A stretch of 64,000 bases of DNA from Achromobacter sp. UMC71 (GTDB lineage Bacteria > Pseudomonadota > Gammaproteobacteria > Burkholderiales > Burkholderiaceae_B): NCBI RefSeq assembly GCF_014170305.1, contig NZ_LZZT01000054.1:1-64000 (forward strand), given 5' to 3'. Position numbers and translations under genes: made by a program. The notes beneath the pieces are model-generated. The model ran no database searches. It was not told where the DNA came from and saw only the letters and a program-made list of their open reading frames with translations. Below, in pieces: positions 8,733 to 17,963 of this stretch. Numbering within the stretch: position 1 is the first letter of the stretch; the number at the start of each line of letters is the position of its first letter.

Positions 8733-10064
8733 TCAGGCCGTCAGGCCCACGGCCTCCAGCCGCAACGTGAAGCGCGTGCCGCGCTGTTCGCCTTCGCGCG
8801 ACGATTCCACGGTCAGCGTCCAGCCTTGCATGTCGCAGACCCGCTTGGCGATCGCCAAGCCCAGGCCGCGCGCGGTTTCGTCCCGGCCGGCCGCCCCCGA
8901 ATCCCGCATCCGGCCGCTGTAGTAGCGGCGGAACAGGAACGGCAGGTCGTCGGTGGCGATGCCCTTGCCATCGTCGCTGAGCAACAATGCGCCATCAGCG
9001 CCCAGGCTGGCCGTGAGCGTGGCCGGGGCCGCGTGTTCGACGGCGTTACGGATCAGGTTGCGCAGCACCGTCAGCAGCGCGTAGCGGTCCAGGATGCGGA
9101 TGTGGTCGGGCGCGATGCGGTTGTCGAAACGCAGGTCGGCCATGCCGGCCTGGGTTTCATAGCCGCGCCAGGCGTCCAGCATGCAGTCGGCCAGGTCCAC
9201 CGGCTCGGGCGGGCGCATTTGGTCGCGGGCCATGGCGCGGGCGCTTTCCAGGCAGACGATGACGTCGTCGACGTTGTCCACCACCCGCGTCAGCCGTTGG
9301 CGCTGGTCGGGAGTCAGCTCCTGGGTCAGCAGCATCAGCTCGCTGTCGGAACGGATGGCCGCCAGTGGCGTGCGGACCTCATGGCTCAGGTTGCCGGCGA
9401 ATTCGCGTTCACGCGCAATCGACCGGTCGACCTGGTTCTGCACCCGGTTGAAAGCCTCGATCAGCCTGCCGGCCTCGTCGTCGCGCGTGACGGCCAGGTC
9501 GGGTGCCCCCGGCGCCCAGGTGGACAGCCGGTCGGTCAGGTCGAGCAGTGGCCCGACAGCCACCGCCGCCACCCGCCGCGACAGGGCATAGGCACCCACC
9601 ACGCAGATCGCGCCCACCCCCAGCACGATCAGGCCGAAGTCGTGCACCCGCTCTTCGTTGTCGGTGGCGTCGTACAGCAGATACACCTTGCCAGTGCCGG
9701 TTTCGGCCACCATCACGTGCCAGGTGTAGGCGCCGGGCTCGATCAGGTGCAGGCCGTTGTCCAGCCCGCGAATTTCCTCGGGCATGCCGATGGGCGGCTG
9801 GCCGTCGACGCTGAGCCAGGCGCGCATGGAGCCGCCCAGCTCGCGGGCGCCCCGCCGCGGCAAGAACTGGTCGCTGGTGCGCGCATGCTGCACCAGGCGG
9901 TCCATTTCGGTGTTAAGGATGTCGTTGACCAGATCGTCTTCCATCTGGTCGAACGTCAGGTAGGCCAGCAGCGCCAGCGCCGTGACGAACAGCGCCACGG
10001 TGCCCGTCAGCGCCCACACCACCCGTTGGGTGAGGGTGCCGCTGCCTGTGGAAGCGCGGCTCAT
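8733..10064 (-). CDS. Membrane sensor histidine kinase
   Basis: Two-component sensor of 443 residues. TM1 (~15-37) and TM2 (~143-163) flank a periplasmic domain of about 105 residues, followed by a HAMP-like linker, the dimerisation helix with phospho-acceptor His228 (LSHEVRTPLAA) and an ATPase domain with the N box NLIRNAVEHA, the G1 box LSDDGKGIA and the G2 box RGLGLAIA. Its start overlaps the response regulator stop by 4 bases, so the pair is translated together. The stimulus is unknown; the PAP2 gene downstream hints at envelope stress or cationic peptides. Confidence 0.9.
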   Translation of the reverse strand: MSRASTGSGTLTQRVVWALTGTVALFVTALALLAYLTFDQMEDDLVNDILNTEMDRLVQHARTSDQFLPRRGARELGGSMRAWLSVDGQPPIGMPEEIRGLDNGLHLIEPGAYTWHVMVAETGTGKVYLLYDATDNEERVHDFGLIVLGVGAICVVGAYALSRRVAAVAVGPLLDLTDRLSTWAPGAPDLAVTRDDEAGRLIEAFNRVQNQVDRSIAREREFAGNLSHEVRTPLAAIRSDSELMLLTQELTPDQRQRLTRVVDNVDDVIVCLESARAMARDQMRPPEPVDLADCMLDAWRGYETQAGMADLRFDNRIAPDHIRILDRYALLTVLRNLIRNAVEHAAPATLTASLGADGALLLSDDGKGIATDDLPFLFRRYYSGRMRDSGAAGRDETARGLGLAIAKRVCDMQGWTLTVESSREGEQRGTRFTLRLEAVGLTA

Positions 10065-10774
10065 GCGGGGCCTCCGCCGGGCACCAGCCGCCAGCCGGTG
10101 CCGTGCAAGGTTTCGATGCCGTCAAAGCCCGCATCGGCCAGCGCGCGGCGCAGCAGATGCACCTGGCTGCGCAAGGCGTCGGAGGACGGCGGCTCGCTGC
10201 CCCACAGCTGGGATTCGAGTTCTTCGCGCGACACCACCCGGCCCGGATCGCGCAGCAGCGCCTCGAGAATGATGGTGGCCTTGCGCGTCAGGTGCACCGG
10301 CTTGCCGCCGATGGACACCATGCGGCTGCGCGTGTCGTATTGCAGGTCGCCGAACACCCTCACGGTGTCGACGGTGGACCCCTTGGCGCGCTGGATCAGC
10401 GCCAGCAGGCGGGCCTCGACTTCAAGCAGCGCGAACGGCTTGGTCAGGTAATCGTCCGCGCCGTGCGAAAAGCCGGCCAGCTTGTCTTCGAGGCTGTCGC
10501 GCGCGGTCAGCACCAGCACCGGCAACGGCAGGCGCTTGTCGTTGCGCAGGGCGTGCAGCACCGCGTTGCCGTCCATGCCCGGCAGGCCGATGTCCAGGAT
10601 CATCGCGTCGAAACGCTGCTCTTCCAGGCGCTTGAGAGCCGCCGGGCCGCTGTAGGCCACGTCCGGCAGGAACTTGCGCGCTTCCAGGAAGGTGTACAGG
10701 TTGCCCGCGATGATGTGATCGTCTTCGACGATCAGGATCCGTTGATTCGCACCCGCAGCAGGACTGGACACCAT
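10061..10774 (-). CDS. OmpR-family response regulator
   Basis: Response regulator of 237 residues. The receiver domain (~12-125) has the acidic pair EDD (17-19), phospho-acceptor Asp61 in ILDIGLPGMDG, a switch Thr in LTARD and Lys in TKPFALLE. The C-terminal winged-helix domain (~140-232) ends with the typical ETLHGTGWRLVPG. It is read just before its cognate kinase. The FAD dehydrogenase gene ends 38 bases upstream, so all three could share a transcript. Confidence 0.92.
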   Translation of the reverse strand: MVSSPAAGANQRILIVEDDHIIAGNLYTFLEARKFLPDVAYSGPAALKRLEEQRFDAMILDIGLPGMDGNAVLHALRNDKRLPLPVLVLTARDSLEDKLAGFSHGADDYLTKPFALLEVEARLLALIQRAKGSTVDTVRVFGDLQYDTRSRMVSIGGKPVHLTRKATIILEALLRDPGRVVSREELESQLWGSEPPSSDALRSQVHLLRRALADAGFDGIETLHGTGWRLVPGGGPA

Positions 10775-10812
10775 ATGTATGTTCCTTATGGGAAAGGGTT
10801 GAGCGCCTTGCG

Positions 10813-12228
10813 TCAGGCCTGCAGCACCTTGCCGGGGTTCATCAGGCCTTGCGGGTCCAGCGCACGCTTGATGCGGCGCATCAGCGCCAGTTCGACCGGG
10901 CTCTTATAGCGCGGCAGTTCGTCGCGTTTTAGCTGGCCGACGCCATGCTCGGCGCTGATGGAGCCGGCGTGGGCGTGCACGCTGTCGTGCACCACGCCAT
11001 AGATGTCGCCTTGCAGCGCCAGCAGTTCCGCTTCGGTCTGACCCGGCGCGTTGGCCACGTTGTAGTGCAGGTTGCCATCGCCCAGATGGCCGAAGATCAC
11101 GTGGCGCACGCCGGGAAAGCGCGCCTGCAGCAGCGCATTGGTCTTGTGCACGAAACCGGCGATGCCGGAGATGGGGATCGACACGTCGTGCTTGACGGAC
11201 TTGCCCAGCTCGGCCTCGGCCAGCGGAATGCTTTCGCGCAGATGCCAGATGGCCTTGCTCTGCGCGACGTTGGCGGCAATGGCGGCGTCGTTCACCAGGC
11301 CGGCTTCGATGGCCTCGCCCAGCACGGTTTCGAAACGCTCGCGCGCATGGGTTTCGCTTTCGCTGTCGGACAGTTCCAGCAGCGCGAACCAGGGCGAAGC
11401 GGCGGACTCGCCGTCAAAGGGCAGGCGTTGCTGCGGAAACAGGCGCACTACCGCTTGCAGGCAATGGCCGCTCATCAGTTCGAAGCCGGTCAGCGCGGCG
11501 CCGAAACCGGCGCGGGCGCGCGACAGCAGTTCCACGGCGTTGTCGATGCTGTCCAGCGTGAGCAGCGCGGTGCATGAGGCCACCGGCCGCGGGAACAGTT
11601 TGAGCGTGGCGGCCGTGATGATGCCCAGCGTGCCCTCGCTGCCGATATACAGGTCGCGCAGGTCGTAGCCGGTGTTGTCCTTGCGCAGACCGCGCAGACC
11701 ATCCCAGATGTCGCCCTCGGCGGTGACGACTTCCAGTCCCAGAGTCAGGTCGCGCGTGTTGCCGTAGCGCAGCACCTGGGTGCCGCCGGCGTTGGTTGCC
11801 AGGTTGCCGCCGATGGTGCAGCTGCCCTCGGCGGCCAGGCTGAGCGGAAACAGGCGGCCTGCATTGGCGGCGGCCTCTTGCACGGCTTGCAGGATGCAGC
11901 CGGCTTCCACGGTGATGGTGTCGTTGTCGGTGTCCAGGGCGCGCACGCGGGTCAGGCGGGCGGTGGACAGCACCACGGCGTTGCCGGTGTCGTCGGGTGT
12001 GGCGCCGCCGCACAGGCCGGTATTGCCGCCCTGCGGCACCACCGGCACGCCATGCCGGGCGCACAGCTTGATGGCGTCGGCCACTTCCTGGGTGGAGCCG
12101 GGGCGGATCACCGCCAGCGCGGCGCCGCGGTAGCGGCGGCGCCAGTCCAGCACGTAGGAATCGGCGTCGGCGCCGGTCAGCACATGGGACTCGCCCAGAA
12201 GGGACTGCAAATCGCTCAGCAAATTCAT
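10813..12228 (-). CDS. FAD-binding oxidoreductase, D-lactate/D-2-hydroxyacid dehydrogenase type
   Basis: Flavoprotein of the GlcD/DLD/D2HGDH group, 471 residues from the ATG at 12228; a GTG 24 bases upstream would add eight residues. The PCMH FAD domain spans ~30-215 (PQGGNTGLCGGATP, GTQVLRYGNTRDL, IGSEGTLGIITAATLK) and the FAD-oxidase C-terminal domain ~220-465 (HLGDGNLHYN, SAEHGVGQLKRDELP). These enzymes oxidise D-2-hydroxyacids such as lactate, glycolate or 2-hydroxyglutarate and pass electrons to the quinone or an ETF. The exact substrate cannot be decided. No glcE or glcF partner is adjacent, which argues against glycolate oxidase. Confidence 0.85.
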   Translation of the reverse strand: MNLLSDLQSLLGESHVLTGADADSYVLDWRRRYRGAALAVIRPGSTQEVADAIKLCARHGVPVVPQGGNTGLCGGATPDDTGNAVVLSTARLTRVRALDTDNDTITVEAGCILQAVQEAAANAGRLFPLSLAAEGSCTIGGNLATNAGGTQVLRYGNTRDLTLGLEVVTAEGDIWDGLRGLRKDNTGYDLRDLYIGSEGTLGIITAATLKLFPRPVASCTALLTLDSIDNAVELLSRARAGFGAALTGFELMSGHCLQAVVRLFPQQRLPFDGESAASPWFALLELSDSESETHARERFETVLGEAIEAGLVNDAAIAANVAQSKAIWHLRESIPLAEAELGKSVKHDVSIPISGIAGFVHKTNALLQARFPGVRHVIFGHLGDGNLHYNVANAPGQTEAELLALQGDIYGVVHDSVHAHAGSISAEHGVGQLKRDELPRYKSPVELALMRRIKRALDPQGLMNPGKVLQA

Positions 12229-12373
12229 AGGCGCCGCACAGGAAGGTCGCACCGGGCCGCGCCCGAGCGCAGTTCGAAAGGGAGTACGGGCTATTGTAGA
12301 GGCAGCGGCGGCGCCAGGGACGGCGAGCGGGTCCGAGAAGACGCCGCAGCCCCGAATGGGCCCGCGGCGCCGG

Positions 12374-13003
12374 TCAGCCGACGGCCTGATCCAGGCGGGT
12401 GCCCGTCAGGCCCGTGCAATAGGCGCGCGAGGCGATGCGGTTCATCAGAAACGCGCGGTCCACGCCGGCCGGCCCCGGCATTTCAGACAGGGCGCGGTAG
12501 GCCCGCCGCAGCGCTTCGCCGCGGGTGGCGCCGCAAACCAGTAAATGGGTGCACGGCTTCTGGCGGTCGGCGCAGCCGTCGATGCGCACTTCCAGCGCGT
12601 GCGCGGCGACGGGTTCGAAGTCGGCCACGGCCGCGCCTGAGCGGGGTTGTGATTCGGCGCAGATCACGCGAAAGACGCCGCTGCGGTCGTCCAGCGAAAA
12701 CGCCACGGTGCCCATGCCCTGCCAGGCAAGGTCGCGCGCGACGCTGGCCGCGATGGCGCGCAAGGCGTTTTCAACCGAGCCCGGCAGATGCGGCGCCGGG
12801 CATTCGGCGATCAGCACCCGGGCGTCGCGCCAGACGCAGCGCTCCCAGGCCCGGCCGGTCGCCAGTTCGCCGCCCGGCGATACGAATACGTGGATGTCGA
12901 GCCGGCGTTCGCGCCCGGCTGCCGGGCCGGCGAAGTCCGTGGGCGGCCCCCGCCTGCGCCTGGCGCCGCCCGATGACATGACTTTGGATACTTTGGCTCC
13001 CAT
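12374..13003 (-). CDS. Degenerate stand-alone biotin-carboxylase C-terminal-like protein
   Basis: Protein of 209 residues that I align by eye to the second half of biotin carboxylase (AccC). RRLDIHVFVSPGGEL matches the RHIEVQVLADG strand, IAECPAPHLP matches the VEEAPAPG segment, GMGTVAFSLDD matches GAGTVEFL, HALEVRID matches GHAVEVRI, and HLLVCGATRGEALRRAYRA matches the KLIVWG...EAL..M..AL region. The catalytic Glu, Asn and Arg residues of the FIEMNTRIQVEH loop are all replaced, and ~40 residues with the carboxylation Arg are missing. No N-terminal ATP-grasp half or biotin carrier lies nearby. It is either a decaying paralogue or a repurposed non-catalytic fold; the intact frame favours the latter. 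Confidence 0.6.
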   Translation of the reverse strand: MGAKVSKVMSSGGARRRRGPPTDFAGPAAGRERRLDIHVFVSPGGELATGRAWERCVWRDARVLIAECPAPHLPGSVENALRAIAASVARDLAWQGMGTVAFSLDDRSGVFRVICAESQPRSGAAVADFEPVAAHALEVRIDGCADRQKPCTHLLVCGATRGEALRRAYRALSEMPGPAGVDRAFLMNRIASRAYCTGLTGTRLDQAVG

Positions 13004-13211
13004 GGCCCCTCCGGTCTTTCTGCTTGCATGGCAAGCGTATCACCTTCGGATGACGCCAGCGGATTCCGGGCGGCGCAAGCCCCATGACGCCCTACGCCGC
13101 CCGCCGGATGATGCGTCTGCGCCAATGGGGGATAATTCCCCTTTGCGCCCCGTTGGCCGGGTCCGTCCGGCGTAGGGGTTTACCAGCGCAACTGCTACAC
13201 AAGGAACCGTC

Positions 13212-14603
13212 GTGGCCGACAACACGCAATTTCCCGCCGCCGTCTTCAAGGCCTATGACATCCGGGGCACGGTCCCGGACCTGATCGACGCCCGTTTCGC
13301 CCGTTCCCTGGGCGTGGCGTTGGCGGCCACCGCGCGCGACCAGGGCATCCAGACGCTGGTGGTCGGCCGCGACGGCCGCCTGAGCAGCGAAATGCTGGCG
13401 CAGGCCCTGCAGGAAGGCATGCTCGAAGGCGGCGTCGACACCCTGGATATCGGCCAGGTGCCCACGCCGCTGGTGTATTTCGCCGCGCACACCATGCAGA
13501 CGGGTTCGGGCGTCGCCATTACCGGCAGCCACAATCCGCCCAAGTACAACGGCTTCAAGATGATGATGGGCGGCCGCGCGCTGTACGGCGAAGACGTCCA
13601 GGCCCTGGCCCGCGCCATGAACGGCGCCCCGGCGGCCCCGGCCGCGCGCTCCGGCGTGCGCCGCGAGCTCGACCTGGTGGCCGCCTACATCGCGCGGGTG
13701 GCCTCCGGCGTCAAGCTGGCCCGCCCCATGAAGATCGCGATCGACTGCGGCAACGGCGTGGCCGGCGCCATCGCGCCGCAGCTGTTCCGCGCCCTGGGCT
13801 GCGAGGTCACCGAACTGTTCTGCGAGGTTGACGGCACCTTCCCCAATCACCACCCCGATCCGGCCGAGCCCAAGAACCTGCAGGACCTGATCCATTGCCT
13901 GGCCACCACCGACTGCGAACTGGGCCTGGCCTTCGACGGCGACGGCGACCGCCTCGGCGTGGTGACCAAATCGGGCCAGATCATCTGGCCCGACCGCCAG
14001 CTGGTACTGTTCGCCCGCGATGTGCTCGAACGCAACCCCGGCGCCACCATCATCTATGACGTCAAGTGCAGCCGCCATGTGGGCCTGTCGGTGCAAGCCG
14101 CGGGCGGCGAGCCCCTGATGTGGAAGACCGGCCACTCGCTGGTCAAGGCCAAGCTGGCCGAAACCGGGGCGCCGCTGGCAGGCGAAATGAGCGGCCACAT
14201 TTTCTTCAAGGAACGCTGGTACGGCTTTGACGACGGGCTCTATACCGGCGCCCGCCTGCTCGAGATCGTGTCGCGCTTCGCCGACGCCGGCGCGCCGCTG
14301 GAAGCCCTGCCGCAAGACGTCTCCACGCCGGAACTGAAACTCGAAATGGAAGAAGGCCAGCCCTTTGCGCTGGTCGAGGCGCTGCAGGCGCAGGGGCAAT
14401 TCCCCGGCGCCACCCGCGTGATCACCATCGACGGCGTGCGGGCCGAATACCCCGACGGCTTCGGCCTGGCCCGCCCCTCCAACACCACCCCTGTCGTCGT
14501 CCTGCGCTTCGAGGCCCAAACCGCCGAGGCGCTGGCCCGCATCCAGGGCGATTTCCGCCGGGAACTGGCTAAACTCGCTCCCGACGCCACTTTGCCTTTC
14601 TAG
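13212..14603 (+). CDS. algC: Phosphomannomutase/phosphoglucomutase
   Basis: Alpha-D-phosphohexomutase that interconverts 1- and 6-phosphates of mannose and glucose and feeds LPS and exopolysaccharide precursors. At 463 residues it has exactly the length of Pseudomonas AlgC. Signatures: active-site phosphoserine Ser106 in AITGSHNPPKYNG, metal loop FDGDGDRLGVV (~240), sugar-specificity loop GEMSGHIFF (~325) and the phosphate-binding RPSNTTP near the C terminus. The start is a GTG preceded by AAGGAA. Phosphoglucose isomerase follows after 7 bases, so the two form a hexose-phosphate operon. The symbol could equally be manB. Confidence 0.9.
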   Translation: MADNTQFPAAVFKAYDIRGTVPDLIDARFARSLGVALAATARDQGIQTLVVGRDGRLSSEMLAQALQEGMLEGGVDTLDIGQVPTPLVYFAAHTMQTGSGVAITGSHNPPKYNGFKMMMGGRALYGEDVQALARAMNGAPAAPAARSGVRRELDLVAAYIARVASGVKLARPMKIAIDCGNGVAGAIAPQLFRALGCEVTELFCEVDGTFPNHHPDPAEPKNLQDLIHCLATTDCELGLAFDGDGDRLGVVTKSGQIIWPDRQLVLFARDVLERNPGATIIYDVKCSRHVGLSVQAAGGEPLMWKTGHSLVKAKLAETGAPLAGEMSGHIFFKERWYGFDDGLYTGARLLEIVSRFADAGAPLEALPQDVSTPELKLEMEEGQPFALVEALQAQGQFPGATRVITIDGVRAEYPDGFGLARPSNTTPVVVLRFEAQTAEALARIQGDFRRELAKLAPDATLPF

Positions 14604-14610
14604 ATTGCCC

Positions 14611-16170
14611 ATGTCCTTGCCCAACAGCCCCGCCTGGCGGCAATTCGCCGCCGCCGCGCAACATGCTCCGCTGCGCGGCGAGCAACTGCGCCTGATCAAT
14701 GCCCCGGGGCTGCGCCTGGACCTGAGCGCGCAAGCGCATTCGCCCGCCCTGCAGGCCGCCGCGGCGGCCCTGCTGACGCAACAAGGCTTCGAGGCGGCCC
14801 GCGCCCAGCTGTTCGACGGCGGCAACGCCAATTGGACAGAACAGCGCCCCGCCTGGCATACCGCGCTGCGCGCCGCCCAGCCGCCGGCCATGGTGGCCAA
14901 CGCCGTCTTGGCCGAACGCGAACGCGTGCGCCAATTCGTGCGCGACGCCGATGCCGCCAACCGCTACAGCTGCGTGCTGCACTTGGGCATCGGCGGCAGC
15001 GACTGGGGCCCCCGGCTGGTCACGCGCGCCCTGCGCTACGGCGCTGCGCGGCGCGAAGTGCGCTTCGCCTCGAACGTCGATTCGCATTCCGTCGCCGACG
15101 CCATGAGCCGGCTGGACCCGCACAACACGCTGGTCATCGTCGCCTCCAAATCCTTCACCACCACCGAGCCGCTGGCCAACGCCGAAGTCGCCATGAACTG
15201 GCTGCGCGAAGCCGGCGTGGCCGACCCGATCAAGCAGGTCGTCGCCATTACCGCCAATGTCGAGGCCGCGCTCAACCTGGGCATTTCGCCAGACCACATC
15301 TTCCAGATCTGGGACTGGGTGGGCGGCCGCTATTCGCTCTGGTCCGCCATCGGCCTGCCGGTGGCGCTGGCGCTGGGCAACGACGCCTTTGACCAGCTGC
15401 TGGCCGGCGCGGCCGCCATGGACGAGCATTTCCGCCATGCCCCCATGGCCGAAAACGCGCCGCTACAACTGGCGCTGGCCGGCGTGGTCAACCGCAGCGT
15501 GCTGGGTTACGACTCGCTGGTCATCTCGCCCTACGATTCGCGGCTGTACCACATCGTGCCGTGGGCGCAGCAGCTGGAAATGGAATCGCTGGGCAAGGTG
15601 GCCACGCCCGATGGCAGCCCGGCGGGCGTGCCGACCGGCCCGGCCGTCTGGGGCATGTCGGGCACCGATTGCCAGCACACCTTCTTCCAGTGGCTGCACC
15701 AGGACACCGCGGGCGCGCCGGTCGATTTCATCCTGTGCGAACAGCCGGACCACGCCTATGCGCGCCACCACGAACTGCTGATCGCCAATTGCCTGGCCCA
15801 GCGCGCCGCCCTGCTGCGCGGCAAATCGTTCGACGAAGCCCTGGCCGAAACCTCGCTTACCGAGAAAGACCCAGACCGAGCCCGTCTGCTGGCGCAACAC
15901 AAGGTACACCCGGGCGGACGGCCGTCCTCGCTGATCGTGCTGCCGCGCCTGGAGGCCTACACGCTGGGCGCCTTGCTGGCGCTGTACGAACACAAGGTGT
16001 TCGCCCAGGGCGTGATCTGGGGTATCAACCCGTTCGACCAATGGGGCGTGGAATTCGGCAAGGCCCTGGCCAAGAACATCATCCGCGAGCTCGACGCGCC
16101 CGCCACCCAGGCCGCGCCGCAAGACCCCTCCACCCGCTTCTGGATCGACGCGATCGCGCGCCGCCACTGA
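14611..16170 (+). CDS. pgi: Glucose-6-phosphate isomerase
   Basis: Cytoplasmic interconversion of glucose-6-phosphate and fructose-6-phosphate. The protein has 519 residues with both family signatures: WDWVGGRYSLWSAIGLP (~233-249) and GINPFDQWGVEFGKALA near the C terminus, plus HLGIGGSDWGPRLV and the HHELLIANCLAQ stretch. The ATG at 14611 is preferred over an in-frame TTG six bases upstream. It is cotranscribed with the phosphohexomutase and followed by a hairpin. In Alcaligenaceae, where glycolysis from glucose is often incomplete, it probably serves gluconeogenic sugar supply. Confidence 0.94.
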   Translation: MSLPNSPAWRQFAAAAQHAPLRGEQLRLINAPGLRLDLSAQAHSPALQAAAAALLTQQGFEAARAQLFDGGNANWTEQRPAWHTALRAAQPPAMVANAVLAERERVRQFVRDADAANRYSCVLHLGIGGSDWGPRLVTRALRYGAARREVRFASNVDSHSVADAMSRLDPHNTLVIVASKSFTTTEPLANAEVAMNWLREAGVADPIKQVVAITANVEAALNLGISPDHIFQIWDWVGGRYSLWSAIGLPVALALGNDAFDQLLAGAAAMDEHFRHAPMAENAPLQLALAGVVNRSVLGYDSLVISPYDSRLYHIVPWAQQLEMESLGKVATPDGSPAGVPTGPAVWGMSGTDCQHTFFQWLHQDTAGAPVDFILCEQPDHAYARHHELLIANCLAQRAALLRGKSFDEALAETSLTEKDPDRARLLAQHKVHPGGRPSSLIVLPRLEAYTLGALLALYEHKVFAQGVIWGINPFDQWGVEFGKALAKNIIRELDAPATQAAPQDPSTRFWIDAIARRH

Positions 16171-16204
16171 CGCGACGCCCAGCTCCCCCCTCTGGACAGG
16201 GCAT

Positions 16205-16236
16205 GACGGCGGGCCAATAATGGCCCGTCGTCCTTT
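16205..16236 (+). terminator. Terminator-like hairpin after pgi
   Basis: GACGGCGGGCC (16205-16215) pairs with GGCCCGTCGTC (16222-16232), an 11-bp stem with one G-U pair and a six-base loop, followed by CTTT. It separates pgi from the gamma-glutamyltransferase gene. The short T-run makes it moderate. Confidence 0.5.
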
Positions 16237-16248
16237 CCGGAGCGTCCC

Positions 16249-17925
16249 ATGCACTCGCCTGTCCGCAGCACCTCCCGGTTTCTAGCCGTCCTGGCGCTAT
16301 CCGCCGCCGCTGTGGGCGTCCAGGCGCAGACCACATCCGGCATGGTCGCCGCCGCCAATCCGCTGGCCGCCGCCGCCGGCCTGGACGCCCTCAAGCGAGG
16401 CGGCAGCGTCGTGGACGCGGCCATCGCGGTGCAGATGGTGCTGACCGTGGTCGAACCGCAATCGTCCGGCCTGGGCGGCGGTTCGCTGATGCTGGTCTGG
16501 GACCAGGCCGGCAACACGCTGACCGCGCTGGACGGCCTGGCCGCCGCGCCGGCCCGCGCCACCGCCAGCCTGCGCACCGACACCAACGGCGACACCCTGC
16601 CCCTGAAGGACGTGGCGCGCTATGGCCGACCGGTGGGCGTGCCCGGCACCGTGCGCGTCATGGCGCTGGCGCACCAGCGCTACGGCCGCCTGCCGTGGGC
16701 CAGCCTGTTCCAGGCCGGCATCCGCACCGCCGAAGACGGCTTCCCCATGTCGCCCTACCTGCACGACAGCCTGCAACGCCTGCCGAAGCTGGCGGACGAC
16801 CCGGCCATCCGCGGCGTCTTCTACGACGCGCAGGGCCAGGTGCTGCCCGTGGGCGCCACCGTGCGCAACCCGCTGCTGGCCGATGCGCTGCGCAAAGTCG
16901 CCGCCGACCCCGACGCGATCAACCAAGGCGCGCTCACCGCCGACATCCTGGCCGTTACCAGCGCCGGCAAATACCCCAGCCTGATCCAGGCGCAGGACCT
17001 GGCCGCCTACCGCCCGGCGGAACGCACGCCGATCTGCGGCCCGTTCCTGTCCTGGAAGGTCTGTACCTTCCCGCCGCCCAGCTTCGGCGGCGTTTCCGTG
17101 CTGCAACAACTGGGCATGCTGGCGCAGCGCCGCATCGACAAATTGGCCCCCGGCTCGACCGCGGCCGACCACCTGCTGATCGACACCGCCCGCATTGCGC
17201 GCGCCGACCGGCTGGCCTATATCGGCGACCCCGACCAGGTCAAAGCCCCGGTGCGCCAGCTGATCGCGCCCGACTACGTGAACCAGCGCGCCGCCCTGCT
17301 GTCCGCCAAGGCGGTAACGCACCCGCGGCCCGGCGTGTTCGCTGGCGTGCCGCCCCCCGCCGGCGCCGAGGCCCCCGGCACCACCGAGACCAGCCAGGTC
17401 GCCATCGTGGACGCGCAAGGCAACGCCCTGTCGATGACCACCACCATCAACCTGAATTTCGGTTCGTGGCTGATGCCGCATGGCTTTTTCCTGAACAACG
17501 CCCTGACCAACTTCTCGTCGACGCACGGCAAGGACGCCCCCAACGCCATGGCGCCCAACAAGCGGCCGGTCACGTCCATGGCCCCCACCATGGTGTTCGA
17601 CCACGACGGCAAGCTGGTGCTGGTGACCGGCTCGGCCGGCGGCGGCTACATCGTCGATTACATCGCGCAGGCCGTGGTGGGCACGCTGGCCTGGGGCCTG
17701 CGTCCGGCCGATGCGCTGGCGTTGCCGCACGTGGCCGGCAACACGGGCCGCAGCCAGGTCGAGAAAGACCGCGTGCCGCTGGAGGCGGCCGCGCAATTGG
17801 CGGCCCAGGGCCACAAGGTCGAACAGGTGGAAATGAAGAGCGGCGCCGCCGCGATCCGCGTGACGCCGCAAGGGCTGGATGGCGCGGCCGACCCCCGCCG
17901 CGACGGCGCCGCGCTGGGCGGCTAG
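16249..17925 (+). CDS. ggt: Periplasmic gamma-glutamyltransferase
   Basis: N-terminal nucleophile hydrolase that cleaves the gamma-glutamyl bond of glutathione and related peptides. The 558-residue precursor has a Sec signal peptide (~1-26, ending VGVQA) and self-cleaves before the catalytic Thr378 in GTTETSQVAIVD, giving a large and a small subunit. The Gly-Gly oxyanion loop TGSAGGGYI is present. A GGAG ribosome site precedes the ATG. The stop codon is built into an inverted repeat shared with the convergent glycosyltransferase gene. Confidence 0.92.
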   Translation: MHSPVRSTSRFLAVLALSAAAVGVQAQTTSGMVAAANPLAAAAGLDALKRGGSVVDAAIAVQMVLTVVEPQSSGLGGGSLMLVWDQAGNTLTALDGLAAAPARATASLRTDTNGDTLPLKDVARYGRPVGVPGTVRVMALAHQRYGRLPWASLFQAGIRTAEDGFPMSPYLHDSLQRLPKLADDPAIRGVFYDAQGQVLPVGATVRNPLLADALRKVAADPDAINQGALTADILAVTSAGKYPSLIQAQDLAAYRPAERTPICGPFLSWKVCTFPPPSFGGVSVLQQLGMLAQRRIDKLAPGSTAADHLLIDTARIARADRLAYIGDPDQVKAPVRQLIAPDYVNQRAALLSAKAVTHPRPGVFAGVPPPAGAEAPGTTETSQVAIVDAQGNALSMTTTINLNFGSWLMPHGFFLNNALTNFSSTHGKDAPNAMAPNKRPVTSMAPTMVFDHDGKLVLVTGSAGGGYIVDYIAQAVVGTLAWGLRPADALALPHVAGNTGRSQVEKDRVPLEAAAQLAAQGHKVEQVEMKSGAAAIRVTPQGLDGAADPRRDGAALGG

Positions 17926-17963
17926 GGCCTGTTCACACTAGAAGGGGCCTCGCACAGGCCCTA
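17923..17963. terminator. Bidirectional terminator hairpin between ggt and the glycan operon
   Basis: TAGGGCCTG (17923-17931) and its exact reverse complement (17955-17963) form a perfect 9-bp stem with a 23-base loop. The outer ends are the TAG stop codons of the two convergent genes, so the structure is symmetrical. No long T-tract is seen on either side. Confidence 0.5.
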
